The position numbers were made by a program, and so were the translations under genes. From JBGASG01 sp046328035 (GTDB lineage Bacteria > Cyanobacteriota > Vampirovibrionia > Obscuribacterales > Obscuribacteraceae), in the NCBI GenBank assembly GCA_046328035.1, contig JAXLXI010000002.1:310001-374000 (forward strand): a stretch of DNA of 64,000 bases, read 5' to 3'. Under the pieces are notes generated by a model. It ran no database searches and had not been told where the DNA came from. It was given only the letters and a program-made list of their open reading frames with translations. This document shows positions 40,888 through 49,443 of the stretch, piece after piece; the stretch's first letter is position 1, and each line of letters starts with the position of its first letter.

Positions 40888-41616
40888 GTGGTCTCTAAGC
40901 TCTCTCTGTCCCTATCCATCGCTGGTCTGACCGTCCAGCTGATTGCTTCGAGTTGCGCCGCTGCAGAAACATCGCCGGCTAATCCGCCGCCGCCACCGCC
41001 ACCCCGCAAGTCGCCGGCGAAATCGGGGGCAAAAGCGGCCACAGCAGCTTCCGCGAAGCCCAGCAGTTCGCCCAGCCCGCCGCCGGCTGCCGCTGCCAGC
41101 CAGACCACAGCGGCCGCTACCGCCGGCAAGAAGCCCCGCGCCGAGGTGCTCAACCCCGATCAGTTTTTCGGCATGGCAATGATCGGCTATGCCGCCGCTA
41201 AAGCGGCTCCGGACGTCATGGAAAACCTCTTCTGCTACTGCGGCTGCGATCTCACCGACAGCCACACCTCGCTTCTCGACTGCTTCACCAGCATCCACGG
41301 CGTTGATTGCCACATCTGCCAGGACGAAGCCCAAGTTGCCCTGAAGCTTCACAAGCAGGGTCTGCCGATGCTGAAAATTCAGCAGCAAATCGACGAGGAG
41401 TTCTCCAAGCAATATCCGTTCGAAGAAGACACACCGACTTACAAGAATTACAAGGCGCACCGCTTGTGGGTCAAAGGCGCCGCTGCTGATACGAAGCCCG
41501 ATGCGGCTGCGTCCGGCAATGCGTCCGGTCCCGATCCGAAAAACCCCAAGCTGAAACCGGGCGCCAAAGCGGGCAATTGCTGCGGCGGCAATCACACGGC
41601 CGACAAGGCTAAGTGA
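40888..41616 (+). CDS. secreted PCYCGC-motif protein
   Basis: A 242-aa protein with GTG start. A signal peptide ends at about residue 25 (LIASSCAAAE; the Cys may be lipidated). A long Pro/Ala/Lys-rich linker (30-85) leads to a domain with the metal-binding-looking motif LFCYCGCDLTDSHTSLLDCFTSIHG..CHICQDEA, typical of the PCYCGC family, and ends with a GNCCGGNH tail. The family is extracytoplasmic and likely metal- or heme-related, with no established reaction. It is divergent from mnmG. Confidence 0.85.
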   Translation: MVSKLSLSLSIAGLTVQLIASSCAAAETSPANPPPPPPPRKSPAKSGAKAATAASAKPSSSPSPPPAAAASQTTAAATAGKKPRAEVLNPDQFFGMAMIGYAAAKAAPDVMENLFCYCGCDLTDSHTSLLDCFTSIHGVDCHICQDEAQVALKLHKQGLPMLKIQQQIDEEFSKQYPFEEDTPTYKNYKAHRLWVKGAAADTKPDAAASGNASGPDPKNPKLKPGAKAGNCCGGNHTADKAK

Positions 41617-41851
41617 CACCGTATTTGACACTATGTTGTCAAGCGTCCGCGGTTGATAGAGATTTTATCGAAACGCTGACAGGCTGTGCGTCTCAGAAAT
41701 ATATCCGATAGATTATCGGCGGTTGGAAAACGCGAAATTTAGATATCGGGCTTAAAGATCATGTCTATATGTTTTCCCCACTTCCTCTCTGTAAATTTAG
41801 TAGCTACAATTACTCAGTGTTAGACGAAACACCTTGAAGAGGTGCGACCGA

Positions 41852-42244
41852 GTGACTTCAGTAGCCGCTGACAACCAGGCACCTTGGATCATCATCTCCG
41901 ATGACAGATGTCCTGTTGTCCGCAAGCTGAGCTGGTTAGTTCGGCAATGGGACAATGCCGGCAACTTCAAGTTCGTCAGCAAACATCATCACGCCGAGAG
42001 CGAAGCGACTCTTGTGCAAGAGCTGGATGCCTGCCCGTGGAGCTTGGTTTTGATCCACGACGGCGACATGCGTTCCGCCGGTCCTGAGGCCATTCCTTTT
42101 ATACTGCGCAATCTGCCCGGCGGCAAAATCGCCACGGTGGCATATGTGGTGCCAGGCACCATGTGGTTGACACGCCAGCTGTACAATCTGGTTTCGCGCA
42201 ATCGCCGTTTGCTGTCGGTGCAACAAGCTGCATCCGCTCGCTAA
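41852..42244 (+). CDS. DCC (DUF393)-family-like protein, second motif cysteine missing
   Basis: About 130 aa. The thioredoxin-like DCC family normally has DGDCPLCxR; here the same spot reads SDDRCPVVRKLSWLVRQW, so the second Cys is Val. Other features fit: FKFVSKHH, VLIHDGDMRSAGPEAIPFILRNLPGG and VPGTMWLTRQLYNLVSRNRR. Thus it is a relative without disulfide redox capacity. The GTG start follows GAGG. It is convergent with murF. A 15-bp dyad CCGATA-GAT-TATCGG (41705-41719) lies in its leader. Confidence 0.7.
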   Translation: MTSVAADNQAPWIIISDDRCPVVRKLSWLVRQWDNAGNFKFVSKHHHAESEATLVQELDACPWSLVLIHDGDMRSAGPEAIPFILRNLPGGKIATVAYVVPGTMWLTRQLYNLVSRNRRLLSVQQAASAR

Positions 42245-42259
42245 GCCGCTCCCCGCGCT

Positions 42260-43648
42260 CTAATGCTCTTTCTCTACCGGTTTGCTGGTGGCGATGCGTG
42301 CCACCAGTTTGTCGAGCGCCGCGCGTCGCGAACCCTTGATCAAAATACAGGCATCACTGTCGAGGCGACGGGTCAATTCGGTTTCGGCTTCGTTTTGATC
42401 GGCGCAGGGTATCACGTCAAAATTGGCGCCCTGAGCGCCTTCGGCAATGTTTCTAGCCAGATGACCGACCGTTATTAACGCGTGCAGGGACTTGTCCTTC
42501 AGCCACTGCCCCAGCTCGCGATGCAATTCAGGGCCTTGCGGGCCCAGCTCAGCCAGCTCGCCTACCACAACAATGCGTTTTTTCTGAGGGCAGGCCGTGT
42601 CCGCCAGAATACCCGCCACCGACGCCTTGACTGAGTCGGGATTGCCGTTGTACGACTCATCAATCAGTAGAGAGCCCTCGCGCCCCACCATACGATTGCC
42701 GCGTCCGCCTACCACCTCGAACTGCCGCAACCCGCGCACAATCAATTGCTCTTCGACGCCCAGTTCGTGCGCGGCCATGACCACGCACCAGGCATCCTGC
42801 AACAATGGCTCGCCATGCGCCCGCACTTCAAACGTCGATTGCAACCCTTTCACTTTAAATTGCGTGCCGATGTCAGTGATACCAACCACGGTGACCGATG
42901 AATCATCAAATAAATGAGTGCGTCCCTGCCAGAACTCGGGCAAGACCTTCATCAATTCGGGCGTCTGCCGTCCGATGATAGCCACGCCTCCGCCTCGCAA
43001 GTGCTTGAGCAATTCACACTTGGCACGGGCGATGTTCTCCAGGGAACCCAGCAGCTCCAGATGTGCGCTGCCGGCATTGGTAATAATGCCGACATCCGGC
43101 GCGGCACACCGAGCCAGTTGATCTATCTGCCCCAGCCCACGCATTGCCATTTCGATAATCGCAACTTGCGTGTCATCCGGCATATTGAGCAAAGTCTTGG
43201 GCACACCGAACTCGTTGTTTTCATTGGCCTTTGATTTATGGCACCGCAGTGCGGCACCAAATACGGAGGCACACATTTCTTTGGTGGTGGTTTTGCCTGA
43301 CGAGCCCGTCACCCCGATCACTTTGGGATTGATACGGCGGCGCCAGTTGCGCGCCAGATCGTGAAAGGCATCGAGACTGTCTTGCACAGCCATAAGCGGA
43401 AAAGTCGAGTTGCCAATCGGATAGCTGGAGCGCTCGGCGACAATCGCCCCCAGGGCTCCAGCGGCAAAAGCATCGCCCAGGAAGTCGTGTCCGTCGAACG
43501 TTTCTCCCGAGAGAGCCAGATACCACTGTCCTTCCTGCAACGCGCGCGTATCGGTGCAAATCTGTCCCGCGCCATCGGGCATCAATCCCTGCGCCAGGCG
43601 TGCGCCGCAAATGTCGATGATGTCCTCGGCGTTAAATTCGGCTGTCAT
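42260..43648 (-). CDS. murF: UDP-N-acetylmuramoyl-tripeptide--D-alanyl-D-alanine ligase (MurF)
   Basis: A 462-aa Mur ligase: ATP-binding VIGVTGSSGKTTTKEM, CHKSKANENNEFGVPKTLL, IIEMAMRGLGQID, ITNAGSAHLELLGSLENIARAK and DESYNGNPDSVKASVAGIL. It adds D-Ala-D-Ala to the cell-wall precursor. No other mur genes are adjacent, which is unusual for murF. The SD is weak. It follows the arginase-family gene on the same strand by about 80 bases. Confidence 0.96.
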   Translation of the reverse strand: MTAEFNAEDIIDICGARLAQGLMPDGAGQICTDTRALQEGQWYLALSGETFDGHDFLGDAFAAGALGAIVAERSSYPIGNSTFPLMAVQDSLDAFHDLARNWRRRINPKVIGVTGSSGKTTTKEMCASVFGAALRCHKSKANENNEFGVPKTLLNMPDDTQVAIIEMAMRGLGQIDQLARCAAPDVGIITNAGSAHLELLGSLENIARAKCELLKHLRGGGVAIIGRQTPELMKVLPEFWQGRTHLFDDSSVTVVGITDIGTQFKVKGLQSTFEVRAHGEPLLQDAWCVVMAAHELGVEEQLIVRGLRQFEVVGGRGNRMVGREGSLLIDESYNGNPDSVKASVAGILADTACPQKKRIVVVGELAELGPQGPELHRELGQWLKDKSLHALITVGHLARNIAEGAQGANFDVIPCADQNEAETELTRRLDSDACILIKGSRRAALDKLVARIATSKPVEKEH

Positions 43649-43731
43649 TTATTTGGATCCGCGTGTTCAGGTGCAATCGGCAATTAGTATCCCACGGCGC
43701 GCGCCGCGAAATCCACCACCAATACCGTATA

Positions 43732-44631
43732 TCAGGCGTCTACCGCCGCACCGACGAACAGGGAGCAGAGAAAGACCGAGAAGTCCTCGACGACCCTCGG
43801 ACTGGGCGCCAGATCCGGATTGAGTATTGCCACATCCATACCGACAACCTTGCCGGATTTCAGGTGCTCGTGCAGAACTTGTTTGAGCTCGTGATACGTG
43901 AGCCCGCCGGCAAGCGGAAAGTCAACTGCAGGCATCTCGCTAAAATCCAGAACATCGACATCCAGATGAATCCAGGTTCCTTCGGTCGGCAACTCGTCCA
44001 GATATTTCGCCGACTGCCGAGCCGCTTCCGGCGCTGTCAATTTGCGCACCGTTTCCAGATCGTAGACCTTCATGCCGCTGGACTTGACGCTTACGGCGCC
44101 CTCCGCGGCAGATTCATCCTCATCGCGATAACCAAGTACGACAACGTTTTCGTCAGCTATGTAGGAGCGCTTGCCGTCGATAGCGCAAAGCACTTCGGGA
44201 CCGCGCCCGGTGATGATTGCCAATTCGGCAGCCGAAAGCTCGCCATCAGGGACGGTATCACCCTGATAGAAATCGCTGTGCCCGTCAAGAAACAAGAGTC
44301 CGTACTCTCCAAGCCCGGAGAGCCCAAGGGCGATGCCGATTAAAATGCTGCAATCGCCGCCGACGATCAGCGGAAACTTGCCTTCATCGAGAAACTTGCC
44401 GATCTTGTCTGCCAGAGCCAGCGAATAATCCCGCGCCAGCGTCGCGTTACGCAGCCCCGTATCCGGGTCAATCTCGTCCGTCCCACCCATCGAAGGCATC
44501 CAGCCGTGCCAGCTGGCGCCCAGGCAATCGAGCAGACCGGCGTCTTCTAGAGCTTCCGGCAAGTTCTCCACCCCGGTCTCACCTAGACCAAGGCAGGATG
44601 GAGCAGCAAATGGCGCGATGTCTCTTTTCAT
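43732..44631 (-). CDS. arginase/agmatinase family hydrolase
   Basis: A 299-aa ureohydrolase: FPLIVGGDCSILIGIALGL, LFLDGHSDFYQ and IHLDVDVLDFSEMPAVDFPLAGGL carry the Mn-binding Asp and His residues. The DxHxD motif reads DGHSD, as expected. Specificity (arginine, agmatine, formiminoglutamate) cannot be settled. It begins without a good SD; the start follows conserved N-terminal sequence. Confidence 0.9.
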   Translation of the reverse strand: MKRDIAPFAAPSCLGLGETGVENLPEALEDAGLLDCLGASWHGWMPSMGGTDEIDPDTGLRNATLARDYSLALADKIGKFLDEGKFPLIVGGDCSILIGIALGLSGLGEYGLLFLDGHSDFYQGDTVPDGELSAAELAIITGRGPEVLCAIDGKRSYIADENVVVLGYRDEDESAAEGAVSVKSSGMKVYDLETVRKLTAPEAARQSAKYLDELPTEGTWIHLDVDVLDFSEMPAVDFPLAGGLTYHELKQVLHEHLKSGKVVGMDVAILNPDLAPSPRVVEDFSVFLCSLFVGAAVDA

Positions 44632-44698
44632 AGGCTTGCAGCAGGCAAGTCTATCATCGTGGCATCGTACTCAGCGCCTGCTGGAGCGCTGGGATTCG

Positions 44699-44875
44699 TT
44701 ACGCTTCTACGGCGACTTTTTCTTCGCTGGCGCTTTCAGTCGCAGCAAACTTAGCTGCATCAGCCGGGTTCACTTCACGCGGGAAGGGACCTTTCTTGAT
44801 GCGGTCGTTAATTGCCTTTGAGAGAAGGCGGCTGGCGAAGTTGTTCCTGGTTGTAGTGGTTGTGCAATCAGACAT
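44699..44875 (-). CDS. small 58-aa protein of unknown function
   Basis: Begins MSDCTTTTTRNNFASRLLSK and ends in an Ala/Glu/Val-rich tail; contains the basic INDRIKKGPFPREVNP middle. A perfect GGAGG lies eight bases upstream of the ATG, the strongest reason to believe it. No membrane segment, no known domain. The leader contains a strong hairpin at 44915-44947 and smaller dyads. It could be a regulator peptide or a precursor peptide, not decided here. Confidence 0.6.
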   Translation of the reverse strand: MSDCTTTTTRNNFASRLLSKAINDRIKKGPFPREVNPADAAKFAATESASEEKVAVEA

Positions 44876-44914
44876 AATTCGTCCTCCACCCGGCGAAGGT
44901 GTAGATACACGGCT

Positions 44915-44947
44915 GGGTCGCAATCTTGTTTGATAGATTCGCGACCC
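44915..44947 (-). promoter_or_regulatory. leader hairpin of the 58-aa gene
   Basis: GGGTCGC plus AATCT (44915-44926) pair with AGATT plus GCGACCC (44935-44947), 12 bp with one bulged base and an 8-nt loop. On the minus strand it lies about 40 bases before the start codon. A second short dyad (CACC/GGTG) touches the GGAGG, so the site may be partly hidden. Confidence 0.4.
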
Positions 44948-45111
44948 GCCAACGCCTTCACTGATAGTAGTTGAGAACCGAAATGTTGGCAACCCAGTAT
45001 TGATGCGGGTTAGACGCATTTTATTGTTGAGGAGCCGCTCTCCTTCGTGTTTTTACGCTTATGGTTTGTGAGAAACCGCTCCAGATGCCGCCCACGCGAA
45101 CGCTCACCCGA

Positions 45112-45915
45112 TCATTGTTTTACCGGCGCTGCGAATAGTTTCTCCTCAAACAAACCCGAGTCATACAAGCTTTGCGGAGTGACGGTCTGCACCGCTCCGA
45201 ATGCTGGCAGTTCTTCTTTGCGCACGTTCTTCTTGCGCTTCACGACCGCTTTCTCGATGAAGTTCATATGCAGCCGCCCGGGCTTGAATCCTTGATGTAT
45301 GGTCGCCAGCACGTGCTGCGGGTCGTAATCGTCCGTGCGGGCGGCAGCCAGCGCCATAAGTATCCACTTGTTGCAATTGAGACTGTCGGTGCTGTCGTAT
45401 TGCGAGAGCAAGTTGTACCTGGTTGTGAAAGCGAGCTTGCGCACCTTGCCCGTCAAAACCGCGTCATAGACCCGATCTTGAGTCTCACGATCAGGAATGA
45501 GCACCAATGCATTTTCCTCGTAGCCGGTCTGCCCATAGAAGAAATCCAGCGGCGCCATGCGCCAGAGCTCGCAGCACGGAGGAGTCCATTGACCAGCGTT
45601 GAGCAGTTGGTAGAGAATCCAGGTCTGAGCACGCGGGTCATAGACAGCCAGTCCGGAGTGGGCCATGCCCGTCCAATCGCGACCTTTCACATCATTTCCG
45701 CCTTTGCGAGAAACAACCGCAACAATGGCACGCTTCTCGTAAAGCGTCTTCTGCAGCCAATCGGTGAGATGTTTCGCCACAGTCAGCTTTCTCTCATCAA
45801 TAGATGTCGATCCATCGGCAGGATTAGCCGCCGCGCACGGCGTCGCCTGGACAGGCAGCAAAATCGTCGCTACCACGATCACTTGCGTCCACAGATCAAG
45901 GATGGCTTGCCGCAT
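45112..45915 (-). CDS. secreted DUF2145-like protein
   Basis: A 267-aa protein. The N-terminus has a hydrophobic stretch (ILDLWTQVIVVATILLPVQA) and a cleavage-like ATPCAAANP. The mature part has RDWTGMAHSGLAVYDPRAQTWILYQLLNAG and WRMAPLDFFYGQ, and a CNKWILMALA helix; the Ser/His-Gly and NCN segments resemble a papain-like fold, and phrases fit DUF2145, but I cannot confirm the family. It overlaps the upstream gene by 20 bases, a likely operon. Confidence 0.7.
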   Translation of the reverse strand: MRQAILDLWTQVIVVATILLPVQATPCAAANPADGSTSIDERKLTVAKHLTDWLQKTLYEKRAIVAVVSRKGGNDVKGRDWTGMAHSGLAVYDPRAQTWILYQLLNAGQWTPPCCELWRMAPLDFFYGQTGYEENALVLIPDRETQDRVYDAVLTGKVRKLAFTTRYNLLSQYDSTDSLNCNKWILMALAAARTDDYDPQHVLATIHQGFKPGRLHMNFIEKAVVKRKKNVRKEELPAFGAVQTVTPQSLYDSGLFEEKLFAAPVKQ

Positions 45916-46348
45916 CGCCCGCCCCTTGCTTTATGCATGACTGCTTCGCCTGCGAACCCTTATCGTCCGCGACCGCCTGGTTTAATTCCAGATAATCCTT
46001 GCGCACCACCAGCGGTATCGTCTTCTGCTGTTTGCCGGTGTGCACCACGACCGTACTCTCGTTGTCGGAAGATGACTCCGTGGTATTGACGCTGTCGATC
46101 ACATCCACAGTCAGGTCCGTCAACCCGCAACCAGCGGCATCAACAATGCGCACCACCTGCTTCCCGCCGGCAACTGTTAAGGCCGTCGCGGCGGCAGAAG
46201 CCAGGACGGGCGTGGCAATACTGGCTAGTCCGGCATATGCGGTGAGACCACTGGCATCGCCGCTGGGATCATCTGCCGCCTCAGCAGGCACCAAAGCAAA
46301 AAGCGCAGCTGCAGCCAAGAGCGCTGCCACAGTTCGTTTCATGTACAT
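45896..46348 (-). CDS. secreted hypothetical protein
   Basis: A 150-aa protein with a clear signal peptide (KRTVAALLAAAALFALVPAEA). The mature part begins with a hydrophobic Ala-rich stretch (YAGLASIATPVLASAAATALTVAGG) that could be a second membrane helix and continues with a beta-like segment (KTIPLVVRKDYLELNQAV). Two cysteines (AGCGL, QSCIK). It is translated just ahead of the DUF2145-like gene with overlapping ends, so the two probably act together. No known function. Confidence 0.75.
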   Translation of the reverse strand: MYMKRTVAALLAAAALFALVPAEAADDPSGDASGLTAYAGLASIATPVLASAAATALTVAGGKQVVRIVDAAGCGLTDLTVDVIDSVNTTESSSDNESTVVVHTGKQQKTIPLVVRKDYLELNQAVADDKGSQAKQSCIKQGAGDAASHP

Positions 46349-46459
46349 CTCCTCAGTCCCGTTGCAACGAGCGTTAACGCCGCTCTTTCCAATTAGACCG
46401 CGCCCGGAAGGCAGACTCCGTCGGCACCTTCACACTTAATCAACTGTTCGGGTGTGCAA

Positions 46460-48319
46460 CTAAATGCCGATACGGTCGCGATATCGCTTGATCAAAATCT
46501 GGGCTTCTTCGTAATAGCCGGAAGCCGGTGGAATCTGTTGCAACGATTGAATGGCTGCCGGCAGGCGATTGGCTCGCACATATTCGCGAGCCAGTCCCAT
46601 AGAGAGCTGGTCCAGTTGTTCGTTGTCGGCAGTGCGATTGTCATTGCGGAGGAGCGCCAAGACGTGCCCGGCATCATCGAGTTTGCCTTCGGAGAGCAGC
46701 GCCTGGCAATACTTAGGACTTGCCTGCGGCTGGGTCATGGCGATGCCCATAATTGCGAAGCCAGCAATCACTACGCCAACTACAAGCAGCATGACCAGCA
46801 TGCCGTGACTGCTGGACGAATCGCCGCCCTTGCTACCACTAGGCGCGAATGAGGCGGGAGCGAAACGACCGCTGGGATTCGACTCGTATTCATCGTTGTC
46901 GGTATATGTTCTTGACCGCCCACCAGTGTCGCGACGAAGGGCTCCAGGCGGCTGGCTCTGCGAAGGCTGCCTGGGGGGCTCGTTCGGTTGCACAAGCTGC
47001 GGCTGTTCCGTCGATTTCGCCGGCGGCACCGCATCAAGCGCAGTTGAAGGCGTGTTGAGGTATGGACGCGGAGGCGCCGCGCCCGCGGTTGGACGCATAT
47101 CCAATTGCGGTGTGGCGACCGGAGCCTGTGGCGACGCCACCGGTGCCTCTGGTTCTGCGGGCGGAGGTTGAACAGGAGCTTGTGCCTTTGCTGGTGCAGA
47201 TGCCGCCTCAGCCATGGCGGCAGCACCTTCGGCCACCGCGGCAGCGCCCAGATTGGTTGCACCGGGAGGGGCATCCGAAAGCAGTCCTTCCAGGCGTTTG
47301 AAAACATCGTGCGTCGAGGCATTACCGGTGGGATCAATGGGGCGCGCCGACTCCGTCACCGCAGTTGGTGCCGTGCGGGGCTTACAGGCCCGGTGGATCT
47401 CTTCCCAGAACTCCATCATCGACTGCGGGCGGTCGCTGGGGCTCTTAGATAGTGCGCGTTGCAACACCTGTTCCATCGCCGCCGGAATGGTCGCCTCGCA
47501 TGTCACGCTTGCCACCGAGGGCGGTGCAGCAATCACGTGCGAAGAAATCAGATTGATCAGGTCAGTCGACTTGAAGGGGACCACACCCGACAGCATCTGA
47601 AAAATCACCACTGCCAACGAATAGACATCTGACCGCACATCACCTGATTGTCCGAGAAAACGCTCCGGACTCATATAGACCGGACTGCCGAAGACCACGC
47701 CGGGAGCTGTCGAATCCGGATCGTTCATGCGCTCGGTACCCTTAGCAATACCGAAGTCGAGGATGATCACGTGGTTTTTGCGTCCCGCCCGCTCCACTAG
47801 AGCTATGTTTGCCGGTTTGATGTCCCGGTGAATCAAGCCCTGGTTGTGTGCTTCGCCAATCGCTTCGCACATCTGTTGAATGATCGGCAACGCTTCGAAC
47901 AGCTCGAGCCGCTTGCGTTCGAGCAAATACTTATCCATGGTTGTGCCGTCCAGCAACTCCATGGCAATGAAGGGTTGTCCGCCGGCGGCGATACCGAAGT
48001 CGTAAACGGTGATGATGTGGGGATGATTGAGCCGGCTGGCTGCCTTGGCTTCATGATGAAACCGCTTGACCGCCTGCCGATTGGATGCCAGCTCTTTCGG
48101 CAAGACCTTGATCGCCACTTCCCGCGATACGGCCTCCTGCACTGCCCGATAAACCACCCCCATCGAGCCCACACCGATAACATCGGTAATGCGGTAACGG
48201 TCCTCGATTACGCTGCCAATCAGCGGGTCGGTAATGAGCGCCATGAGGTCGGCGAAGTCATCAGGGCAATTCTGAATCTCATCGCCGAATTCCTTTTCGC
48301 ACAGTGGACAAATCTTCAT
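46460..48319 (-). CDS. transmembrane Ser/Thr protein kinase with N-terminal zinc ribbon-like motif
   Basis: A 619-aa protein. It starts with MKICPLCEKEFGDEIQNCPDD, a half zinc-ribbon (CPxC..C), followed by a Hanks kinase domain (about 41-310): IGVGSMGVVYRA, VAIKVLPKEL, LIHRDIKPANIAL, DFGIAKG and GSPVYMSPERF. A long Pro/Ala/Gln-rich stretch (about 330-500) leads to one membrane helix (MLVMLLVVGVVIAGFAIMGIAM) and a short C-terminal part with TPR-like helices. It differs from the kinase at 24770 in the N-terminal zinc motif and the tail. It is divergent from pyrB. Confidence 0.95.
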   Translation of the reverse strand: MKICPLCEKEFGDEIQNCPDDFADLMALITDPLIGSVIEDRYRITDVIGVGSMGVVYRAVQEAVSREVAIKVLPKELASNRQAVKRFHHEAKAASRLNHPHIITVYDFGIAAGGQPFIAMELLDGTTMDKYLLERKRLELFEALPIIQQMCEAIGEAHNQGLIHRDIKPANIALVERAGRKNHVIILDFGIAKGTERMNDPDSTAPGVVFGSPVYMSPERFLGQSGDVRSDVYSLAVVIFQMLSGVVPFKSTDLINLISSHVIAAPPSVASVTCEATIPAAMEQVLQRALSKSPSDRPQSMMEFWEEIHRACKPRTAPTAVTESARPIDPTGNASTHDVFKRLEGLLSDAPPGATNLGAAAVAEGAAAMAEAASAPAKAQAPVQPPPAEPEAPVASPQAPVATPQLDMRPTAGAAPPRPYLNTPSTALDAVPPAKSTEQPQLVQPNEPPRQPSQSQPPGALRRDTGGRSRTYTDNDEYESNPSGRFAPASFAPSGSKGGDSSSSHGMLVMLLVVGVVIAGFAIMGIAMTQPQASPKYCQALLSEGKLDDAGHVLALLRNDNRTADNEQLDQLSMGLAREYVRANRLPAAIQSLQQIPPASGYYEEAQILIKRYRDRIGI

Positions 48320-48366
48320 CGATTGAGCCTTACGCTCTCCTAATAGCTTCGCCCTCTAATCCGCCT

Positions 48367-48372
48367 TATAAT
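48367..48372 (+). promoter_or_regulatory. probable -10 box of pyrB
   Basis: A perfect TATAAT about 40 bases before the pyrB start codon; the -35 region is not consensus. RNA would start near 48379, giving a leader of about 30 bases with AGGAG close to the ATG. No long attenuator is possible in so short a leader. Confidence 0.5.
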
Positions 48373-48410
48373 CTGCGGAGCCCCAAAATTCAGGCAGGAG
48401 CATCAATTAC

Positions 48411-49439
48411 ATGCCCGAACTTTCGTCCCGGTCAAACGTTTCGGCAAACAAGGGCGGAGCTTTTACAGATGTCTCAAAACTGCCGGGCTGGCACCTCTGG
48501 CGTAGTCGCCGCCACCTCCTTGATGTTGACGATATCCAGGCCGAAGAGCTAAAAGCCCTGATGGCGCTGGCTGCCCATTGCAAAGAATCTTATGTAGACC
48601 GGGACTCTGAACCACTTCCCATTCTGGCACGAAAGACCATCGCCAATGTTTTCTACGAAAATTCGACAAGAACGCGCAGCAGCTTCGAATTAGCGGCACG
48701 CAAGCTCGGTGCCACCATCCTCAATTTCGAGCCCAAGATGTCGTCAGTGTCCAAGGGAGAAACGATATCGGACACTGCCAATATCCTCATCCAGCTGGGC
48801 GCCAACGCCATCGTCCAGCGCCATAGTGCATCGGGCAGCGCTCACCAGATAGCGGCGGAACTTGGCGACCGCGTCCAGATTATCAACGCCGGAGATGGCT
48901 GGCATGCCCATCCTACTCAGGCTTTGCTCGACTATTTCACCATCACCGAAGTGCGTCCGCAGGTGTCCGGCGCCAAGATTGCCATTGTCGGTGACATCAA
49001 ACACAGTCGAGTGGCGCGTTCGAACATCGCACTCTTGACGCGTATGGGAGCGCACGTGCACGCAGTCGGACCGCCTACCTTGCTACCGCTTCAACTGGAC
49101 AAGCTGGGTGTCACCGTCCACACCCACCTGGAACCGGCGTTGGAAGGCGCCGATTTCGTCATCTGCCTGCGCCTGCAAACTGAACGCATGGAACAGGGCC
49201 TCATCCCCAGCATCAGCGAGTATAAGCGCCTCTACAGGATCGATCATCAAAAACTGAAGCTCTCCCGCAAAGCCGTGCGGGTTCTACACCCAGGTCCGGT
49301 CAACCGCAACATCGAAATCACCGACGCGCTCGTCAACGACGAAAACATCTCGCTCATATTCACACAGGTCCACAACGGAATCGCCGTCCGCATGGCGGCG
49401 CTCTACTTGCTGCTTGCCGACGACGAAGAGGAACGCTAA
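48411..49439 (+). CDS. pyrB: aspartate carbamoyltransferase, catalytic chain (PyrB)
   Basis: A 342-aa enzyme with ENSTRTRSSFELAARKLGA (carbamoyl-phosphate loop), VSKGETISDTANIL, IVQRHSASGSAHQIA, INAGDGWHAHPTQALLD, VGDIKHSRVARSN and VLHPGPVNRNIEI. It makes carbamoyl aspartate in pyrimidine synthesis. AGGAG precedes the ATG. The N-terminal 30 residues are longer than in the E. coli protein. It is followed at once by pyrC, five bases between stop and start. Confidence 0.97.
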   Translation: MPELSSRSNVSANKGGAFTDVSKLPGWHLWRSRRHLLDVDDIQAEELKALMALAAHCKESYVDRDSEPLPILARKTIANVFYENSTRTRSSFELAARKLGATILNFEPKMSSVSKGETISDTANILIQLGANAIVQRHSASGSAHQIAAELGDRVQIINAGDGWHAHPTQALLDYFTITEVRPQVSGAKIAIVGDIKHSRVARSNIALLTRMGAHVHAVGPPTLLPLQLDKLGVTVHTHLEPALEGADFVICLRLQTERMEQGLIPSISEYKRLYRIDHQKLKLSRKAVRVLHPGPVNRNIEITDALVNDENISLIFTQVHNGIAVRMAALYLLLADDEEER

Positions 49440-49443
49440 TCCG

